Positions 11,350 through 22,884 of a stretch of 64,000 nucleotides of DNA are shown piece after piece (positions within the stretch are counted from its first letter, which is position 1; every line of letters begins with the position of its first letter). The notes below the pieces were generated by a model that saw only the letters and a program-made list of their open reading frames with translations, was not told the DNA's origin and did no database searches. The position numbers and the translations under genes are program-made. The stretch comes from Mesocentrotus franciscanus (lineage: Eukaryota > Echinodermata > Echinoidea > Camarodonta > Strongylocentrotidae), in assembly GCA_037976565.1 (NCBI GenBank), contig CP137667.1:2058390-2122389 (forward strand), written 5' to 3'.

Positions 11350-12629
11350 AACACTACTGTGTGCTTTTAAAAATAATAATAATGGTATGCATCCTCATGA
11401 TTTGGCTCAGTGTAATTTATCCCCATTTTTGTTTTCATCAATCTAGTCTGAATAAATCTGAATTTTATCATCTTGCGTTCCGAGATCGATCCGAAATTGA
11501 ACCCAATAAGAGAATTCGTAAACTAGGCAAATTGGTTTCTCCATCACAAAGCACAATTTTTCTACCAGTCTGTTGTGAGAAGTACATAAATGTCGAAGTG
11601 ATTATTTCGTTATCAAAAGAAGTGTCCTAAAAAAAAAGGAAACAAAATCACTTAGATATCTTAAGAACAAAATATATATTGAACCTACGCTAACCAGCTT
11701 CATTTCGGGAGCTTGCCAGTCCCTCCCTCACTTCTAATTCTGGGGCAATCGCCTCCATCACCTGCTCACTCACCAAATCAATGGGAGTGGGTGGTGGTCC
11801 TCCTAAATATTGAAGAAAAAAAGAGAATTAATACACATGGAATTAACAATCATTTTGAAAATATATCTGTGCATAGGCTTACCGAAAAGTTTGTTGCATT
11901 TTGCGCGTCTGCCTATCCGCGAGTGCGAGCCAAACCTTCTCCATAGACCTAGTACCTGTGTACATTAATTACAAAAACGTTGAATTTCTACTTTTATAAT
12001 CACCCATATCTTTTACACTGATCAACTTATCGAGCCAGAGGAAAAAGAATGTAAATATTGAATAAACGTGTAAAATATTGTCCACACAATTTATATCCAT
12101 TTTTGTTTTAAAACACCCTAGTTTTCTTTTCACACAAAATCAAAAAGCCCCAAATTACGCGTATGTCCATGGGGAAAGATGTCGAACCACAATGACAAGG
12201 TGTTTTTTGTTGATTGGTTAGAAGTGTTTCTTGTGGCGGAAATGAACCAGTGGAAATGTCCAATAGAAGAGTACGAGTACATTGTTTGACCTATCTATTC
12301 GTCCTTCATACTGGCTGTATAGAATTCTGGCCCTTTTTTATGAATATAAGTGCTTTGTTTGGGGTCACGAAGTACTCAGTAATCTGTTACCAATTTTGAT
12401 TACGCATATATACACTTGCAACGAATGCTTATGCAATCGCAATGTTATTTGATTTTAATATTTGCGAAGTTTTAGCCGTCAGTTGTTTATCATATTTTCA
12501 CATGATTATTTATCTTTTATATTGAAAAGCTTATAAGAAACAAAAATTGATAGATTCTTTATGATTGATATAATGTGATCTCTTGGTTCAGACCGTAATT
12601 ATATTTAAACGTCTTTGGTTCAGACTGAT
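9511..12629. other. No gene recognised; ordinary AT-rich sequence
   Basis: No open frame has family motifs or consistent splice signals. Minor features are a G-run at 9957-9966, a CG/CA-rich stretch at 11055-11085 and an (AC)n run at 11324-11349. Confidence 0.5.
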
Positions 12630-13029
12630 CACTGAATTGGTACGTGGTATTTATAATCTAAGCCCATGTGAACATCGCACTCATCTTGGACTAATGATAA
12701 TTTGGGGGAACTGTCATCTTATGTTGCATTAAATCTTGTAATTCTCATTTACCGGTATTCTCTAGATTTATTTAGGTGACAAACTATGGTGTTACTAAAT
12801 AAAAAAAATCAGTATATTCACTCAGCATGATATTAAAAGACGTAGGCGTACTCAAAGGCATTTCCCCCCTCAATATTACATTATATCTATCAAATTTGTT
12901 CTCACAAAATTTAGCAACTGAACAGTATAGATACACCTATCTTTATAAACAACTTATAATTAATAGACTAATGTAGTGCGGCTAGTTTTAATTTTATTAG
13001 TTTTCTCCTCTCTTTTTGTTTTTATTATG

Positions 13030-14150
13030 CAGGGTGTCCAATGCAGAAGGTTTGATACCCAGGCTTCTTTCGTACAAGTCCCTAGTCCACCCTCATCTTG
13101 AAAACTGTTCCAGCGTCTGGGATCCCTACAACATCTCAGATGTCCAGGATCTTGACAAGATCCAGCGCCGGGGCACATGCTACGTCACAATGGGGACTAC
13201 AAGAGAACCAGCAGCGTGACTGAAACCCCGTCTTAATTGGAAAATAAAGTCGCGGTGACGTCGTCCGGACGACTATTTACCCACTTCCAATTAAGACGCG
13301 TCAATCGTGGTAACGTCCGGACGATATCGAGGTAAATCTCACCCTAGACGAGCTAGGGTGATAGGAGGGTGACGTGCGGACGTTGTCCGGACGACTTTTT
13401 GATAAATGGCCTGTTAAGACGCTCGCGGAATGTTACCCGGGTAAATTACGTCATCGCCGTGAAAAATGTATTGCGCTGAATTCCCGCGCTAAGGTACGTA
13501 CACAGCGCGCCAGCTGATCGAGATGAGACAGCGCGGTTGTTATGGTAACCTACCCGGGTAAGGTTTTTGCGGATGGCTGATTAAGACGGTGTCCAAAAGC
13601 TCTACCCGTGTTTTACGATCAGACCCCCCTACTGTTTCTCATCCACATATCGCTCGGGTAAGAACGAAAAAGTTCTATTAAGACGGGGCTTGAGATGATG
13701 ACGTTTTAGTGGCCTACTCTATCTACAAGGCACTCTGCAAGTAGACTGGGAATGGTGCACAAGAAAGCCAATGGTCTCTCTACCTTTCCCTTGAAAGCCC
13801 TATTTTCCTTCAACAAATCACGATCATGGAAGAACCATGACATGACCCTCCAGTTGCACCAATCCAGAAGCGACATAGAAAAGTTTATATTTGCCCAACC
13901 CTATGTCCCAAAGTTAATGGAACTGACTTCCAGGAAATGTAGTGCATGCTGACAGTCCAGAGAACTGCCAGTGACTACTCCTGAGGCATCTAATGCCCTT
14001 ATCCTACTAAAAAAAAAATATATTCTGTCTTCCTCACACCACTTGAAATCTTTATTACTGACTAGTTCATCTTCGTGATAAGCTACATAGCCGTTTGAAG
14101 ATTACCAGAAGAAGAAGAAGAAGAAGAAGAAGAAGAAGAAGAAGAAGAGA
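13030..14150 (+). pseudogene. CR1-like LINE 3' end, split by a MITE
   Basis: Starts in VSNAEGLIPRLLSYKSLVHP then HLENCSSVWDPYN and DLDKIQRRG, the thumb/C-terminal block of CR1-group ORF2. It is cut at 13223 by a MITE and resumes after 13690 with IMEE- and Lys/Arg-rich C-terminal pieces in broken frames (about 13694-13960). It ends in a GAA trinucleotide run at 14109-14148, a typical LINE tail. Strongly 5' truncated and non-functional. Mirror copy at about 62268-63387. Confidence 0.75.
13224..13690. mobile_element. 467-bp MITE inserted in the LINE, 3-bp TSD (TGA)
   Basis: Termini AACCCCGTCTTAAT and ATTAAGACGGGGCT form inverted repeats with one mismatch, flanked on both sides by TGA (13221-13223 and 13691-13693). 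The interior is rich in CGTCCGGACG palindromes and further GTCTTAA words, with no coding capacity. A 3-bp duplication fits PIF/Harbinger-type elements, though TGA is not the usual TWA, so the superfamily call is tentative. The mirror copy at 62719-63193 is 475 bp, so small indels separate the two. Confidence 0.75.
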
Positions 14151-14329
14151 AGATATATCGAGGATCATGAAAGTATCTATTTGCTCTTTTAAAGGCGTGT
14201 ACATCTAACATAGCTTTTGGATATTTAATCTTAATTCAAGTTCTGACAAATATATTAGGGATGCTGAACTGGATACTAAATTGAAGGGGGGAGGAATAAA
14301 ATGATGTGGGAGTAGTACAATAGTAGTAT

Positions 14330-14450
14330 TGTAAAAGTATTATTGATAATAATATTATTAATAATAATAACAATGATCATATAGCAATAATAGCATAGCA
14401 GTAATAATAACAATAACAATAATGATAATAGTAGTAATAACAACAATAAT
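14330..14450. repeat. AAT/ATA-type microsatellite
   Basis: Runs of ATA, AAT and CAA trinucleotides. The length differs in the mirror copy near 61950-62075. Confidence 0.7.
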
Positions 14451-14979
14451 GTCCATGTACAAAAAGTACTCATAAAACTCAGTATATACCTGTGCTTTAC
14501 ATAGTAATATAGCATGTTGACAATTGAATAAATCGTATGGATTTTATTTTACAACTGAAAATTTGAATTCAAGAGACAGCAGCCCCAGTTCATTTGCTAC
14601 CTTTCTTTGCATTTAAAAAGATCATTATAGATACAATTATGTTGATCAATGGGTTCATAAATGTTAATAAAATTAGTTAATACTGCTTAATTCTTTTCTT
14701 TTCATTTTCTTATTTTATGAAAGATATGTGATGATCGATGCTGCCATGGTGATGGTGATGATGTAGGCACTCGATCTGTAATGATAATGCTGTATGAATG
14801 AGGTGTGATGGGGCTGATGCAGTCTTGTGTACAATTGAGTAACTGGTGTTCGACCTTGTGATTTATTTTAGATCTGGCATCAGCGAGAAAGATTTTATCA
14901 TGAGAGAGAAGCCGGAAATGTAATAAGAGCGTGGGCAAAGCTAAAGTATAAATGCAGTATGAAAGATGGTTTACAATTT

Positions 14980-16835
14980 GTATTTAGTATTTATTGTCCA
15001 TTTCTGGAGATTTGATTTTCACTGGTGTAACATATACAGATTACCATTTACTAATAGATTTGCAAAAATTCTAGACATTAACAGTAAATAAACAAGGTTT
15101 GACATATGATTAAGCACAATTAACAGAAGGTCTAATGTTGGGTAATAAACAAAAATTCAGGACAGTAGTTACCACGGTAATTAAAGCAAGACAAGAGCAG
15201 GTGTCAGGTGATCAAACGAATGAACAAGTGAAAGAGATATACTGAGGAGGTCAGGTACACGTACATGTATTCATGTCTTAAACCAATTTTGGGAATAATT
15301 AATTATAGGTAATATTAAAGGACAACACTGGGTCTTCGAGACATTCCGTTGTACATGTGGATGGAGTTTGGTATGAATGATTGCCGAGTTCTCGCTCGAG
15401 CAGACCTCGGCACACACAAACGAAAGCCTGACCTATTGTAATTGTAATTAGTATGAAGCGGGTGGGTGGGGTCGTTCATGATTCTTTTGACTTTGGCAAC
15501 TACTCTTTCTTCATACAGTGTGGATACTGCGTGTAGGCTACTGCCAATTATCCGTTGTGCTACTCTCCTCGTTCTGTCTAGCTTCTTCTTATCTTTTTGA
15601 GTTGCATTCCCAAAATAGCATATTATGTTGTACGTAGCTATACTCTCAATCAATGATCTGTAAAAGAGAATCAGGATTGTTTTGTCTACATGCATCTTTC
15701 TCATCATTCTCAAGAAGTACATTCTCTAGTTGCACCTTTTTCTTAACAAGGTGACATTAAATGACCAGTCGAGTGAATCACATACCGTTGTTCCCAAATA
15801 CTTATAATTGTGAACTCTTTCCACAGCCGACCCCTGAATAGTAAACTGTGGTCTTGCTTGTGGACTTCTCCGAAAATCTATGATCATTTCCTTTGTCTTC
15901 GAGACGTTCAACTTGAGGTAGTGCCGTTCACACCACTCAACAAACCTGTTTACACTAGTGACGTAATCTGTTTCACTTCTGATGTCTGACATATAGCCTG
16001 AGATTACCGTATCATCTGCATACTTAATCATTTGACAGTTTGAGGATGTGCTTACACAATTACTGGTATAAATAGAAAATAATACCGGAGAGAGGACACA
16101 GCCCTGAGGGGCTCCTGTGTTGATGAATTTAACTTTAGAGTTTACATTTCTCAAGTGAACATATTGTTGTCTTTCATTTAGAAAATCCTGTATCCAGAGA
16201 ATGAGGGTAGGGTGTGCTTTCATCTCAATTAGTTTCTTAATCAGTATGTGCGGTACAATTGTGTTGAATGCACTTGAGAAATCGACAAACAGACATCTTA
16301 CAGAATTACCAACGTGGTCCATGTGATTATAGATATTATGTAGAAATGTCAAAATGGCATCGTCTACACCTCTTCCTTCCCTATAAGCAAACTGCAACAC
16401 ATCTATCTGATCCCCAACTTGTCTCATGAGATATTTCAATACAATCTTCTCTAAACATTTCATTACGCTACATGTAAGGGATATGGGTCTGAAATCATTC
16501 ATTTCTTTCGTTTGTTTTCCTTTTGGGATAGGGATGATTATTGATTGTTTCCATAACTGGGGGATTATACCTAGACTAAGAGATTTCTCAAATAGTTTAG
16601 TAAACACTGGGGCCAACTGATCCTTACATACTTTCAGTACTTTGTTACTTATTCCGTCTAATCCGGGAGACTTGTGTGTTTGTAAGCTTGCAAATATTCT
16701 TCTTACATCATGCTCAGTTATTTGGATAGGTACTCTGACTGGAATCTCGTCTTTTACCTTACATTTAATTTCTTCGTTTTCAATGGAGAAATTGTCCACA
16801 TCAAATCGGCAATAGAAGTCGTTGAGTTCGGAGAG
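14980..16835 (-). pseudogene. Rex1/CR1-like LINE reverse transcriptase with one nonsense codon
   Basis: Minus-strand 5'-truncated LINE. Coding begins near 16835 (ELNDFYCRFDVDNFS) and continues as a 357-codon frame from the Met at 16799. RT motifs seen in order: LQTHKSPGLDGISNKVLKVC; SIIIPIPKGKQTKEMNDFRP then ISLTCSVMKC; LQFAYREGRGVDDAI; CLFVDFSSAFNTIVP with the first catalytic Asp; NTGAPQGCVLSPVLFSIYT; and MIKYADDTVISGY with the catalytic YADD. The frame stops at a TAG (15726-15728) between RKRCN and RMYFLR, where family members usually have a Gln codon (CAG to TAG), and then stays open to 15315 through DKTILILFYRSLIESIATYN. The 3' end near 14980-15310 is non-coding. Mirror copy at 59533-61390. 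Confidence 0.88.
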
Positions 16836-17379
16836 GGAAGGGGGTTAAATGGTATAAGTCAGTGCCAAAATGACAGCATGGTAATCGTGGTGGTGGTTGG
16901 GGGAGGGGTGGAAGAGGGAGGGTAATAGGGCCTATGGAAATGTCAGTATGGAAGGGGTCCTGGATTGAAAATGTTACTGTCCGGGGAGGAAAATGTAAAA
17001 AAAAATCAGTGGCGACGAAAGCAAAAATGAAAAGAACGAGGCAAAATTAAAATTTCATTGGGGAGGGGGCGCAATATGAAAGATCATTAATGGCGAGACA
17101 AGAATGATTAATTTATTGGGCTCTAAAAATATGAAAAAGCACTTAATTGTTAAGTGGGCTACTAATGATCTGTGCAATTTGATTGATAATCACTGATTTA
17201 AAAAGGTGAAATGGGGTCATTATATTTGCCTTAATGAACTGAATTTTTAATGTACTTTCAATCCTGGTGACAGTGAAGTTTCCGCCCCCAATTAAGTTAA
17301 CCCTTTTTTGGTTTATTTACCCCCCACCCCCAACTATGACCTTTGTTACTACACTTTAGTTCGGGTCGATATTTGGTCC
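16836..17379. other. Unannotated arm sequence, no gene
   Basis: GGG/TGG-rich then AT-rich sequence upstream of the truncated LINE; nothing recognisable. Mirrored at 58990-59530. Confidence 0.4.
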
Positions 17380-17388
17380 GTCCGGCCC

Positions 17389-17535
17389 GCGTTATTTTTT
17401 TCTGCGGCACAGATTGGGGTTAGGTGCGTGTTGAGCCTATGTAAAAGTTTAGGGTTAGGGTGAGGGTTAGGGTTAGGGTTAAATCAAGACCTCTTTAAAA
17501 AAAGCCCCAATCTGTGCCGCAGAAAAAAATGACGC
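17389..17535. mobile_element. 147-bp MULE-like MITE with internal TTAGGG repeats
   Basis: Terminal inverted repeats of 31 bp with a single mismatch: GCGTTATTTTTTTCTGCGG and onward on the left, pairing with the end ...AAAAAAATGACGC. The element is flanked by a perfect 9-bp direct repeat, GTCCGGCCC (17380-17388 and 17536-17544). A 9-bp duplication with long inverted repeats is the hallmark of Mutator-like elements. The interior holds a run of TTAGGG-like hexamers (about 17448-17480). Mirror copy at 58833-58981. Confidence 0.82.
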
Positions 17536-17865
17536 GTCCGGCCCTAGGATTCTGTCGACAGTAACGCATGCGCATTGTCTTTTTTCATTGCTATAATATG
17601 CTAATAAGTGGAAAAGAGCTCATCAATATTCAAAATTTTAATCTGCATATTTTACGCGCTGCGCGCAGGCCAAAATCCCTATTTCGCTGGTGCACTAAAA
17701 AGTTGTCGTCTTCATAGGCTAATACATGAAAAGTGGAAGCAGTGTGCACTTTTGACCCTCCAAAATTTCCCCATGGCTGGACGGATGCAGAAGCGGAGTC
17801 GAGTTGGTCTTTCTGGTGACCTTCATCTACACAGATGCAACAAATTGGGCGAAACTTTTCAACAT

Positions 17866-19530
17866 GTATTATTATTATTAAATGTATTAATGGTTGGTTG
17901 GTTGGGCTAGAAATTTTTCATTTAGTTGTAGTAAATGTTTAAATATAAACTTCGCAAGTTGGACTGGAATGTACTAATGGTTGGTTGGTTAGGCTTGAAA
18001 TGGATGGTTGGTTGGGTTAGAAATGGATGGTCGATTGGGCTAGAAATGTTTCAATTTGTTGTTATAAATGTTGAATATATTCGCAGGTAGGGCCGAAACG
18101 TGCTTATGGTTGGTTGGTTGGACTATAAATGTTTTAGGTTGTTGTACTAAATGTTTGAATATATACTTCGCAGGTTGAGCGAGATGTACGAATGGTTCGG
18201 TGGTTGGGCTTGAAATGGATGGTTGGTTGGGCTAGAAATGTTCCGATTTGCTGGTATAAATGTTTGAATATAGACTTTGCAAGCTGGACCGAAATCATAG
18301 AGATATAGGCCTACCGAAATGTACTAATGGTTGGTTGGTTGGGCTAGAAATGGATTTTTGGTATAGGGCTAGGAGTGTTTCAATTTGTTGAGATAAATGT
18401 TTGAATATAAACTTTGCAAGTGGACCGAAATTTACTAATGGTTGGTTGGTTGGGCTTGAAATGGATGGTTGGTTGGGCTAGAAATGTTTCAATTTGTTGT
18501 TATAAGTGTTAGAATATCATATTCGCAGGTGGCTCGGACCGAAATGTAGGCCTACTTATGGTTGGTTGGTTGGGCTAGAAACGTTTTGTTGTAATTTATG
18601 TTTGAATATATACTTCGCTTTGAGCGAGATGTACGAATGGTTGGTTGGACTATAAATGTTTGAAGTTGTTGTACTAAATGTTTGAATATATACTTCGCAG
18701 GTTGAGTGAGATGTACGAATGGTTCGTTGGTTGGGCTTGAAATGGATTTTTGGTATAGGGCTATGGAGTGTTTCAATTTGTTGTAATAAATGTTTAAATA
18801 TAAACTTCGCAAGTGGACCGAAATTTACTAATGGTAGGTTGGTTGGGCTTGAAATGGATGGTTGGTTGGGCTAGAAATGTTTCAATTTGTTGTTATAAGT
18901 GTTAGAATATATTCGCAGGTGGGACCGAAATGTACTTATGGTTGGTTGGTTGGGCTAGAAACGTTTTAAGTTGTAATTTATGTTTGAATATATACTTCGC
19001 TTTGAGCGAGATGTACTTGTGGTTGGTTGGTTGGGCTAGAAATGTTTTGAATTGTTGTGATTAACGTTTGCATACATATTTCGCTTTGAGCGAGATGTAC
19101 GAATGGTTGGTTAGTTGGGCTAGAAATGTTCCGATTTGCTGGTATAAATATTTGGATGTGAACTTCGCAAGTTGGACCGAAATGTATTAATGGTTGGTTG
19201 GCTGGGCTTGCAATGGATGGTTGGTGGGGCTAGAAGTGGATGGTTGGTCGGGCTAGACAATACAATACAATACAATAAAGTCATTTATATAGCGCTTTAC
19301 AACTAGCTGTTGTTTCACAGCGCTTTACATAAAAAGTTATAAAAGAATCTATTGTTGATCATGGACAAAGAGGAGAGTTTTGAGACACTTTCGGAAGACA
19401 TCCAGAGAAGGTGATGAACGAATAAAACGTGGAAGCTGGTGGGTTGAGCTAGAAGTGGATGGTTGGTTGGGCTAGACTTGGTTGGGCTAGACTTGGTTGG
19501 GCTAGAAATATTTGTCTGCAGTACGATTGA
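17866..19530. repeat. Irregular GGTTGGTTGG minisatellite array
   Basis: Many imperfect copies of TGGTTGGTTGGTTGGGCTAG, alternating with a longer spacer (TTGTTGTTATAAATGTTTGA then ATATACTTCGCA, then GACCGAAATGTACTAATGG). Copy spacing varies from about 25 to 120 bp, so the array has a higher-order, irregular structure. Non-coding; mirrored at about 56860-58490. Confidence 0.85.
19256..19436. mobile_element. SINE-like insertion inside the minisatellite
   Basis: Begins with ACAATACAAT repeats, contains ATTTATATAGCGCTTTACA and its inverted echo CAGCGCTTTACATAAA, and interrupts the minisatellite cleanly. The AGCGCTTTA word also occurs in the insertion at 31708. Mirror copy near 56936-57113. Confidence 0.55.
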
Positions 19531-20684
19531 TAGCAGGCAAATATTGTTTACAACTTTATATCGTTATTGAATGCATACTTGGGTCAGGGGCGGTTGCCCC
19601 GGTGGAATGTAATTTGCATCTAGGCAGCTTGTACAGGTGTGCGAGCTTCCGTCACGGAGATTAAGGCGAGGCATTAATTAGTGTGTAATTGAATCGTTCT
19701 AGCCTGTGCTTTACAAGAAAACATTTCATTACAATGAAAGTGCTATGTCATGTGTTTTGTTATGTTTCGACATGGGTCAGAAGGTTTTCCAGAGTTTTAT
19801 TCTCGTTGAGTTTTATCTCTGGTTTTTAGGCCTGGGCCATGTGCCGTCCGGTTTCCTGATGGAAACGAGAGACAATGTTTGTTAAACATTTATTACACGG
19901 CCGGCTCCCGGTAGCCGTTGTCAGGCTATCCCACAATAATTGAAGTGTGTTATTGTGTTATTTGCTTGTATTGGGAGTCAAGAGGGATGACAGGATTGAA
20001 GTGTACAAATAAGATGTGACGTTGTACGACAGATTGGATGGTTGGTTGGGGTTGAAGTTTTCATGTTTCTTGTTATTAATATTGATATTGAAAAACGGTT
20101 TGCCGCGCGGATGGCAAGGAGGGGCTATGATTGCTAGAGGTTGTTTAAGAGAATCCGTAATCCCAGAAAACTGGGACTCGGTTGGGTTTCTTCCTCCCGG
20201 TTGGTCACGGGACTCGGGTTCCCTACTTGGTATTTGGTATTTAGTCAGTCTTTGCCCCTATTCTCTGTACAGTACCACAATGCTTGTACATTGATTGTGC
20301 TATATTGTTGAAAATGTTGAAAGCCAAACGGTTAACATGGGGAAATTAACCCCAGTGGAATAAATGTTGAGAATATGGCAATTGCTGTCTCTATGTTGTA
20401 TTTTTCTCACAATAACATTTTTGAAGTAGAAGGAAAATAATAGCTTTTATCATTTTCTAGTTTGCCAGTTTTCAAATAATTGTGCCCAGCACAGCAAAGG
20501 ATTAGGAGAGAGAATTCATTCTTCTATTATGAATTTTTGAATTTCTGAGGACTCTCACTCCATCTCCCCTTGGCACATAGTCCCTCCTCCATAATGTTTA
20601 TACCCCCCACAAAAATAAAATAAAAATAAAGAATAAATTAATAAATAAAAAATAAAATAATAATAATGAGAATACAAGATTATG
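19531..20684. other. Arm sequence without recognised gene
   Basis: Mostly unremarkable AT-rich sequence with an AAATAAA low-complexity run near 20610-20665. Open frames here (for example 20016-20294) are altered by indels in the mirror copy at 56106-56351 and show no family motif. Confidence 0.4.
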
Positions 20685-20837
20685 CTCACCTATAAAATTG
20701 CTTTGGCACGGACACACAGGGCTCTGCTCTTAAGGTCCTGCCACTTTTAAATGCCCTCCATTCCCTCTCCATCGTCCCACCATTGCTCCTCAGGCTGACA
20801 GCCAACTCCTTCCATGCCTTCTGTTTCCTCACCTCCA
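20685..20837 (-). pseudogene. Myb/SANT-like exon, left-arm copy (frameshifted)
   Basis: Minus-strand exon in mirror position to 55507-55658, with acceptor CTCAG and donor GTGAGC. Translation gives VRKQKAWKELAVSLRSNGGT then MEREWRAFK, a Myb/SANT-like DNA-binding domain of the type in NAIF1 and Harbinger-associated proteins. It then needs another frame to read KWQDLKSRALCVRAK. This copy has four A after GGCATTT where five would keep the frame. Confidence 0.6.
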
Positions 20838-20876
20838 CCTGAGAATATTTTTTTGGTCTTGAATTACTTCAATATC

Positions 20877-21376
20877 NNNNNNNNNNNNNNNNNNNNNNNN
20901 NNNNNNNNNNNNNNNNNNNNNNNNNNNNNNNNNNNNNNNNNNNNNNNNNNNNNNNNNNNNNNNNNNNNNNNNNNNNNNNNNNNNNNNNNNNNNNNNNNNN
21001 NNNNNNNNNNNNNNNNNNNNNNNNNNNNNNNNNNNNNNNNNNNNNNNNNNNNNNNNNNNNNNNNNNNNNNNNNNNNNNNNNNNNNNNNNNNNNNNNNNNN
21101 NNNNNNNNNNNNNNNNNNNNNNNNNNNNNNNNNNNNNNNNNNNNNNNNNNNNNNNNNNNNNNNNNNNNNNNNNNNNNNNNNNNNNNNNNNNNNNNNNNNN
21201 NNNNNNNNNNNNNNNNNNNNNNNNNNNNNNNNNNNNNNNNNNNNNNNNNNNNNNNNNNNNNNNNNNNNNNNNNNNNNNNNNNNNNNNNNNNNNNNNNNNN
21301 NNNNNNNNNNNNNNNNNNNNNNNNNNNNNNNNNNNNNNNNNNNNNNNNNNNNNNNNNNNNNNNNNNNNNNNNNNNN
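20877..21376. other. Assembly gap of exactly 500 N
   Basis: Unsequenced gap. It falls exactly at the inner end of the left repeat arm. Any frames reported across it are meaningless. Confidence 0.99.
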
Positions 21377-22201
21377 TCTCAATTCCTTGTATACATCCGG
21401 ACAAGTTAGAGATAAAGCCTTGACAAAAATACTTATCCTTTTCAGTATATTCGTATAGCTATACTGTTACGTTGACAAATCTGAATAGCAGGTAAGAGAG
21501 CTTGATTGTATATGACTGACTTTCTAGGCCTACTAGTAGTATACAGTGCTCATAGATAAGGTGGACATAAGGCCTTTGATTAAACTTTATAAAAGAAACA
21601 CCGAGCTTAAGTGGACCCTAGGTGAGACGGAACATGCTGTAGCGACAGAATTGCCTACATCTGTCCAATTTATAGCTTCAGCCTTAGATTAAACTTTATC
21701 AAAGAACCCCGAGCTATTGATGCTAGTAAGGGCGAACCGAGGTTCTAATGAAGCTTATAAAACGACATAACGCAGTGAAATTAAATAATTTAGGACGTTT
21801 ATATGCATTCCAAATTTCTGATGATAATGATGAATTGTTTTGTATAACTCCTGTAACCCTCGCTCATCAGTCAGAATAGTAATATGAATAAGATCGCTCC
21901 TAAAATAGAATGATCTGCGGTATTCACGATGATGACAGTAAACACAATCGCAAAGGCTTTCGAGAAATGAACTCAAGAGCGACGCCACTACCTTATTGTA
22001 TGTACCTTAGAAATCACGTGCGGATTACGTAATACGTCGTTGTAATTTGTTCGCCTTAGAAATTGCCTGAAGTTGATTTTCACTCTTTGCAAACTTATCT
22101 TATGCAGCACTGTTCAAGATCTTTTAAAATAATTTCACGTAGGTGATGTAAATTAAAGTATTCCAGACCAAGCATTGATTTTCATCTTGTGTTTTATCTA
22201 G
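21377..22201. other. Unique sequence after the gap, no exon recognised
   Basis: No match to the sequence flanking the right repeat arm. The missing N-terminal half of the Fz module ending at 22350 might lie here or in the gap, but no candidate was seen. Confidence 0.4.
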
Positions 22202-22350
22202 GTATCAAGCCACCTTGTCGGGAGCTGTGTGAGTCTTCTCGTGTAGGATTGTACCACTGATGAATAGGTATCGATTCAATTGGCCTGAAACATTGGATTG
22301 TGATCAGTTTCCTTTATGATCAGAAGTCGGCAATAATTGCTTCTCCAACG
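22202..22350 (+). pseudogene. Frizzled-type CRD, C-terminal half exon with frameshift
   Basis: Acceptor TTTTATCTAG, donor GTAAGA. The first part reads GIKPPCRELCESSRVG, then the frame breaks. From about 22259 another frame reads MNRYRFNWPETLDCDQFP. Together these match the C-terminal half of a Frizzled CRD (PPC-x-x-LCE, then FxWPExLxCxxFP). A last NNCF cysteine follows, but after an in-frame TGA. The exon is 149 nt; a 1-nt gain restores the symmetric phase 1-1 length of 150 nt that Fz modules often have. The cysteine expected after VG is also lost. It may be a dead exon or carry sequencing errors. Confidence 0.65.
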
Positions 22351-22736
22351 GTAAGAGAGAGAGAGAGGGGGATCATCCAATAATTACATATCCCAAAATG
22401 TTATGATTAATGGCAGTCCTTTTGTGGAGGAACCAGGATTCTAAATATTTATTAATGATAATAATAATGTGATAATAAGGAATCTTAATAAGGAATAAGG
22501 TCTTATTCACCGAGGGTAACCATATCAGGATGAGTATTTCTGCTCTTGGCTGAAAGGGGGTCAGAGCCTGAAAATATTATAAGAGTGGTGGATTATATCA
22601 TAATTTCTATTATATTTATTGTTTGTTTTTATAAACTTGAGTTATGATAACGATAATTTTTTATAGTTTTTGCCTTGTATATTGCACTCCATCTCTTCTA
22701 TTGTTTGTCTTTGTTTTGTGATTCATATATATCCAG

Positions 22737-22884
22737 AGGAACTAACTCTCCGACCAGGCCAAGAAAACATAGAGAAACAAACTAATTCTTTGGTCACTGC
22801 ATACTGCTCTTCATCATGCATCCACGGATAACCGGCCGGAGTGGATGAATCCTGGAGGCGAATCTGTGTCCATGAAAACAAATG
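22737..22884 (+). pseudogene. Probable N-terminal half of an Ig domain, frameshifted
   Basis: After an acceptor ending ATATATCCAG, a phase-1 reading gives EELTLRPGQENI then SLVTAYCSSSCIHG, like the A-B strands and first cysteine of an Ig domain. It then hits TAA. A frame offset by one base continues RPEWMNPGGESVSMKTN, like the C strand with its core Trp, up to the possible donor GTAATA. A 1-nt insertion within about 22825-22840 would explain both halves. The exit phase then does not match the entry phase of the exon at 23581, so the splice model here is unsure. Confidence 0.45.

Larger units (their letters stand above)
12630..20876. repeat. Left arm of a giant inverted repeat
   Basis: Reverse-complement match to 55467-64000. 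Everything in this arm recurs in mirror order there: the LINE fragment, the 467-bp MITE, the (GAA)n run, the Rex1-like LINE, the MULE-like MITE, the minisatellite, its SINE-like insertion and the Myb-like exon. The 357-codon RT frames differ at one residue (SPGLDG here, SPGPDG in the other arm). The arm stops at the N gap, so its inner end is not resolved. The outer end is set only by the window edge of the other arm, so the true repeat may extend left of 12630. Confidence 0.93.

Noticed and set aside
17448..17480. True telomere or ancient chromosome fusion point
   Set aside because: The TTAGGG run is short and lies inside a small transposon with its own target duplication.
17608..17910. 100-codon frame present in both repeat arms
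   Set aside because: Identity between arms only reflects the duplication; no domain, start context or splice signals.
20016..20294. Frame MTLYDRLDGWLG and its mirror at 56106-56351
   Set aside because: An indel changes it between arms, and it resembles no protein family.
20814..21458. Long open frames across the N gap
   Set aside because: They consist of undetermined residues and carry no information.
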